From contig DAIDJF010000021.1 in assembly GCA_027451525.1 (NCBI GenBank), positions 1 to 64,000 of the forward strand: DNA of 64,000 nucleotides. Reading direction: 5' to 3'. Source of the stretch: Ktedonobacterales bacterium. Its GTDB lineage: Bacteria > Chloroflexota > Ktedonobacteria > Ktedonobacterales > Ktedonobacteraceae. Below the pieces are notes generated by a model, which ran no database searches, was not told the DNA's origin, and saw only the letters and a list, made by a program, of their open reading frames with translations. The translations under genes were made by a program, and so were the position numbers. How positions within the stretch are numbered: the first letter of the stretch is position 1; each line of letters begins with the position of its first letter. This document shows positions 61,534 through 64,000 of this stretch, piece after piece.

Positions 61534-62244
61534 ATGTTCTATTCGGTAGTCATTCCTGGTATACTACAAACAAAGCCTCTGCATGAGGCAAAAAGTGATC
61601 GACAACCAGGAGAGAGAGCAGCTGTCACTATGACTGTGGAACAACCAGCGGAATCTCGCCATTCGGGGACGCAAAACGATGTCGCGCTCTCCCTGACGAT
61701 GCTCTATGAGCAGTTCCGCCGTCCCATCCATTCCTATATTTATCGTCTGCTCGGCAATCAGGAAGATGCCGATGACGTGACACAAGAGGTCTTTGTGCGC
61801 GCATGTACCTCTTGGAATGGCTTGCACGAGCGCGATCATCTTTCACCCTGGCTCTATCGCATTGCCACCAATCTTTGTGTAGATATCCTAAGACGCAAGA
61901 AACGCATCTCCTGGTGGCCGCTCTCTCATCGGAACCGCAACAATGAGCAGAGTGATGATCTAATGGGTGATGATACCTCCTACCTGCTTGCCGACACTGG
62001 CGGTATCCCGGAGATCGCTGAGCGTGAGCACATCCGTCAGGCATTGGCGCATATTCCTGAAGATTACGCCGTGGTGTTAATCCTTCATGCAGCTCAAGGG
62101 ATACCCTATCAGGAAATTGCGAGCATTATTGGCATCTCTCCTAACGCGGCAGCAACGCGTATTTCTCGCGCAAAAAAGATGTTTGTGGAACAATATCAAC
62201 GTATAAGCAAGGACGGTGCTGGAAAACAGGAGAAACAGCGATGA
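61534..62244 (+). CDS. ECF sigma factor
   Basis: 236 aa from ATG 61534 (AGAGGAG upstream). The first 50 residues look unstructured; a start at the second Met (about residue 33) is possible. Region 2 is LYEQFRRPIHSYIYRLLGNQ with DADDVTQEVFVRACTSW and LYRIATNLCVDILRRKKRI; region 4 is AHIPEDYAVVLILHAAQGIP and YQEIASIIGISPNAAATRIS. It overlaps the anti-sigma-like gene by 4 bp (ATGA), so its activity is probably controlled at the membrane. The 323-bp gap upstream (61211-61533) contains no supported gene. Confidence 0.93.
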   Translation: MFYSVVIPGILQTKPLHEAKSDRQPGERAAVTMTVEQPAESRHSGTQNDVALSLTMLYEQFRRPIHSYIYRLLGNQEDADDVTQEVFVRACTSWNGLHERDHLSPWLYRIATNLCVDILRRKKRISWWPLSHRNRNNEQSDDLMGDDTSYLLADTGGIPEIAEREHIRQALAHIPEDYAVVLILHAAQGIPYQEIASIIGISPNAAATRISRAKKMFVEQYQRISKDGAGKQEKQR

Positions 62245-63239
62245 ACGAAACACATCTCCCTCCACTCCCTCCTATCGGAACCTACGGCACAGAGGTATGC
62301 GCAACCGTTAAGATTTATCTTGCGATCTGGTCCGATCTCACACCAGAACAGCAAGATACTATTCTTCATCATGTGCGCATCTGTCCACCGTGCGCAGAAG
62401 AAGAACATATTCTTCAGCAGGCGACACATGCTATCTCCCATCTGGAAGCGTCCAGCCCTTCCGAGCGTGTCAATCGCGCAATCATCGCAGCGATTGAGGC
62501 AAAAAGTCGCGCGCAACAGAAACAGAAAGGGCGCGTGCTGCCATTGCGACCATACCGCCAGAAACAGGGCTATGCCCCTCTACGTTTTGGTCTAGCCAGT
62601 GTTGTGGTAGCGGCGACCTTCTTGCTTGTAGCGTTGGTCGCGTTACATTTTGTGAAAACTCCCTCCAACGGCCAGCAAGCATTTATACTCCCTGCCGCCC
62701 TTACCTGGACGAGCTATGTGCTCTATCAAACGGAAACCAGAACAAACCAAAAGGGCGACACCTATCATGTTATCGGCTATTATGATCCTCAGCATCAACG
62801 TATCAATGTCGAGACAAAAATGCTCGATGGCTCGTTAGATGTTATCATGGTAGGCAACGAGCAGGCGCACGAGGCTCTAGGACTAGATATGATGCATCAT
62901 GTGGCACAATGGAATGCCGATCAGTGGTCTATCGACGAGTCGATGTTCAGCTTGAACGCCTTGCGCGAAGAATTGCGCACGCAACAAGCAACATATTGGG
63001 GCACTACGCAATTTCAAGGCCAAACGGTCTATGCCATTCACTGTAACAACGGCCTTGTCATACTGCTTGATATGCACTACATGCCTGTAAATATCCTGAG
63101 TGGCGCAACCAAACCCGGCACAGGCCAACCCATCTATGATACGCTCAAGTGGATGCAGCCAACAGCAGTCTCACCCACATTATGGAATATGAGCGTTCCC
63201 CTCGGCTTCACAATGGGCACATTGCCTGCCAAACCATAG
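62241..63239 (+). CDS. Transmembrane anti-sigma factor-like protein
   Basis: 332 aa from ATG 62241 with AGGAG upstream. The cytoplasmic N-terminus has a zf-HC2-like pattern ILHHVRICPPCAEEEH (HxxxCxxC), the zinc anti-sigma module. A basic stretch precedes one membrane helix near 113-135 (LASVVVAATFLLVALVALHF). The ectodomain of about 190 residues has YHVIGYYDPQHQRINVETKM and YWGTTQFQGQTVYAIHCNNG; by character it may be RseB/LolA-like, but this is uncertain. It probably sequesters the ECF sigma factor until an envelope signal. Confidence 0.85.
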   Translation: MNETHLPPLPPIGTYGTEVCATVKIYLAIWSDLTPEQQDTILHHVRICPPCAEEEHILQQATHAISHLEASSPSERVNRAIIAAIEAKSRAQQKQKGRVLPLRPYRQKQGYAPLRFGLASVVVAATFLLVALVALHFVKTPSNGQQAFILPAALTWTSYVLYQTETRTNQKGDTYHVIGYYDPQHQRINVETKMLDGSLDVIMVGNEQAHEALGLDMMHHVAQWNADQWSIDESMFSLNALREELRTQQATYWGTTQFQGQTVYAIHCNNGLVILLDMHYMPVNILSGATKPGTGQPIYDTLKWMQPTAVSPTLWNMSVPLGFTMGTLPAKP

Positions 63240-63304
63240 ATGCACACCTCTTCGCTGCCAGCAGTATTGATTGCGAAAGAGGACTAAAGACCAAAAAACG
63301 AGAG

Positions 63305-63346
63305 AGTGGGAACAGGGCGAAGCTCGTCCTATTCCCACCCTTTTTT
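63305..63346 (+). terminator. Rho-independent terminator of the sigma/anti-sigma operon
   Basis: GTGGGAACAGG (63306-63316) pairs with CCTATTCCCAC (63328-63338), allowing one G-T pair, and is followed by CC and TTTTTT at 63341-63346. The next 290 bases (63347-63635) are AT-rich and hold no gene that I can support. Confidence 0.85.
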
Positions 63347-63635
63347 CACATGTCCACCTGTATTACATTTTTATAATAATTTGCTGAATATCAGCAAATA
63401 CTCTATCACCTCTTTACTTTACAATAAAATACATATCTTGTATAACATGGTATTGACTTCTTATCAGTTATGGGGTAAGCTATGCGGTGTACAATCGTAG
63501 TTCAAAGATCAATTCTAGCATACATTCATCCACCGCGCGCGTAAAGCCATTACCTATTCTTGTATTGACATCCTTGAATACACATGAACAGAAGAGCAAC
63601 TATCGATTTAAGTGATAAAGGTCAAGGCCCATTTT

Positions 63636-64000
63636 ATGAATAGAGCAGAGACATGGCGTGAATTCCTAGGAGAGATTGTCAGCAGCGCAAAGGAACGTAA
63701 ACGCCTGGCAAACCAATTAGAGATCAATGCGGCTACCCTGACACGTTGGATAGAAAATCGCTCAGACCCTCGTCAGGATAATGTACTTGCGTTGCTTGAG
63801 GCCCTTCCACACCATCGTCAGCGACTTACGGAGTTACTGATATTAGAATTCCCCCACTATTTCAGCGAGACGTCACCCAATGCGATTCTCCCAGAGATTC
63901 CCTCCAACTTTTACTATCATGTCATTAAAGAAAGTACTGCGCAACCACCGCAAATCAGTGCTATCGTGATACCAACACTGATCGCCCAACAGGCACTGGG
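63636..64000 (+). CDS. HTH transcriptional regulator, N-terminal part
   Basis: Starts at ATG 63636 and runs off the window; 121 codons are visible. Residues 5-60 look like a Cro/C1-type helix-turn-helix: REFLGEIVSSAKERKRLANQ, LEINAATLTRWIENRSDPRQ, DNVLALLEALPHHR. After a helical segment (LTELLILEFPHYFSE), PEIPSNFYYHVIKESTAQPP begins a second region. Ktedonobacteria regulators of this start often continue into a GAF domain, which is only a guess here. The ribosome site is weak (AAGG about 11 bases before ATG). Confidence 0.65.
   Translation, partial: MNRAETWREFLGEIVSSAKERKRLANQLEINAATLTRWIENRSDPRQDNVLALLEALPHHRQRLTELLILEFPHYFSETSPNAILPEIPSNFYYHVIKESTAQPPQISAIVIPTLIAQQAL

Overview
The window reads as a stretch of chromosome from a Chloroflexota bacterium, most likely class Ktedonobacteria (inference from gene content, not from a marker tree). 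The signs are several Ser/Thr kinases, FHA and zinc-ribbon membrane proteins, Thr/Ala-rich stalked surface proteins, a sedolisin with Ktedonobacteria-style ectodomain repeats, AAGGAGG-type ribosome binding sites, and housekeeping-type promoters (TTGACA, about 17 bp, TATAAT-like). No rRNA, tRNA, CRISPR array, insertion sequence or phage gene was recognised.

Layout. 0-5 kb: 3' end of a polyphosphate kinase 2 gene, paired palindromic repeats, an FAD oxidoreductase, and valS behind a T-box leader. 5-12 kb: three tandem membrane Ser/Thr kinase paralogues, the first of which has lost its catalytic residues. 11.7-13.8 kb: a PadR regulator under a 24-bp perfect inverted repeat covering its own promoter, a membrane protein, and a decayed CPBP protease gene. 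14-18 kb: hydantoinase/oxoprolinase-type hyuA-hyuB. 18-28.5 kb: an MpaB-like (DUF2236) oxygenase, a GmhB-type phosphatase, an orphan histidine kinase, ribokinase plus nucleoside hydrolase, a MIP18-type Fe-S protein, a DnaJ-C-domain membrane protein, pyrimidine-nucleoside phosphorylase, a zinc-ribbon protein, a methyltransferase, and a Rho factor lacking its N-terminal RNA-binding domain.

28.6-33 kb is visibly more AT-rich and holds two paralogous P-loop proteins of unknown function and a MerR-GAF-degenerate GGDEF protein. 33-38 kb: a sigma-factor-like protein, two small unknown genes, an M20 peptidase and an ABC exporter. 38-42 kb: a minus-strand run LCP ligase - pgeF - yggS - DUF6391-like - yggT - DUF167. 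42.7-48 kb: DUF4383 protein, MA-type metallopeptidase, methylmalonyl-CoA mutase large subunit, and a double-GNAT protein. 48-57 kb is a signalling block: two zinc-ribbon membrane paralogues, a GAF-GAF histidine kinase with a single-domain response regulator, and a kinase-FHA / FHA / kinase-zinc-ribbon operon. 57-64 kb: HAD phosphatase, a sedolisin (S53) with four ectodomain repeats, an ECF sigma/anti-sigma pair, and the start of an HTH regulator running off the end.

Recurring themes are eukaryote-type phosphosignalling combined with cytoplasmic zinc ribbons and extracytoplasmic beta domains, and nucleoside salvage (rbsK, nucleoside hydrolase, pyrimidine-nucleoside phosphorylase). The most promising leads are the pseudokinase/kinase array, the headless Rho, the P-loop paralogue pair, and the PadR operator.
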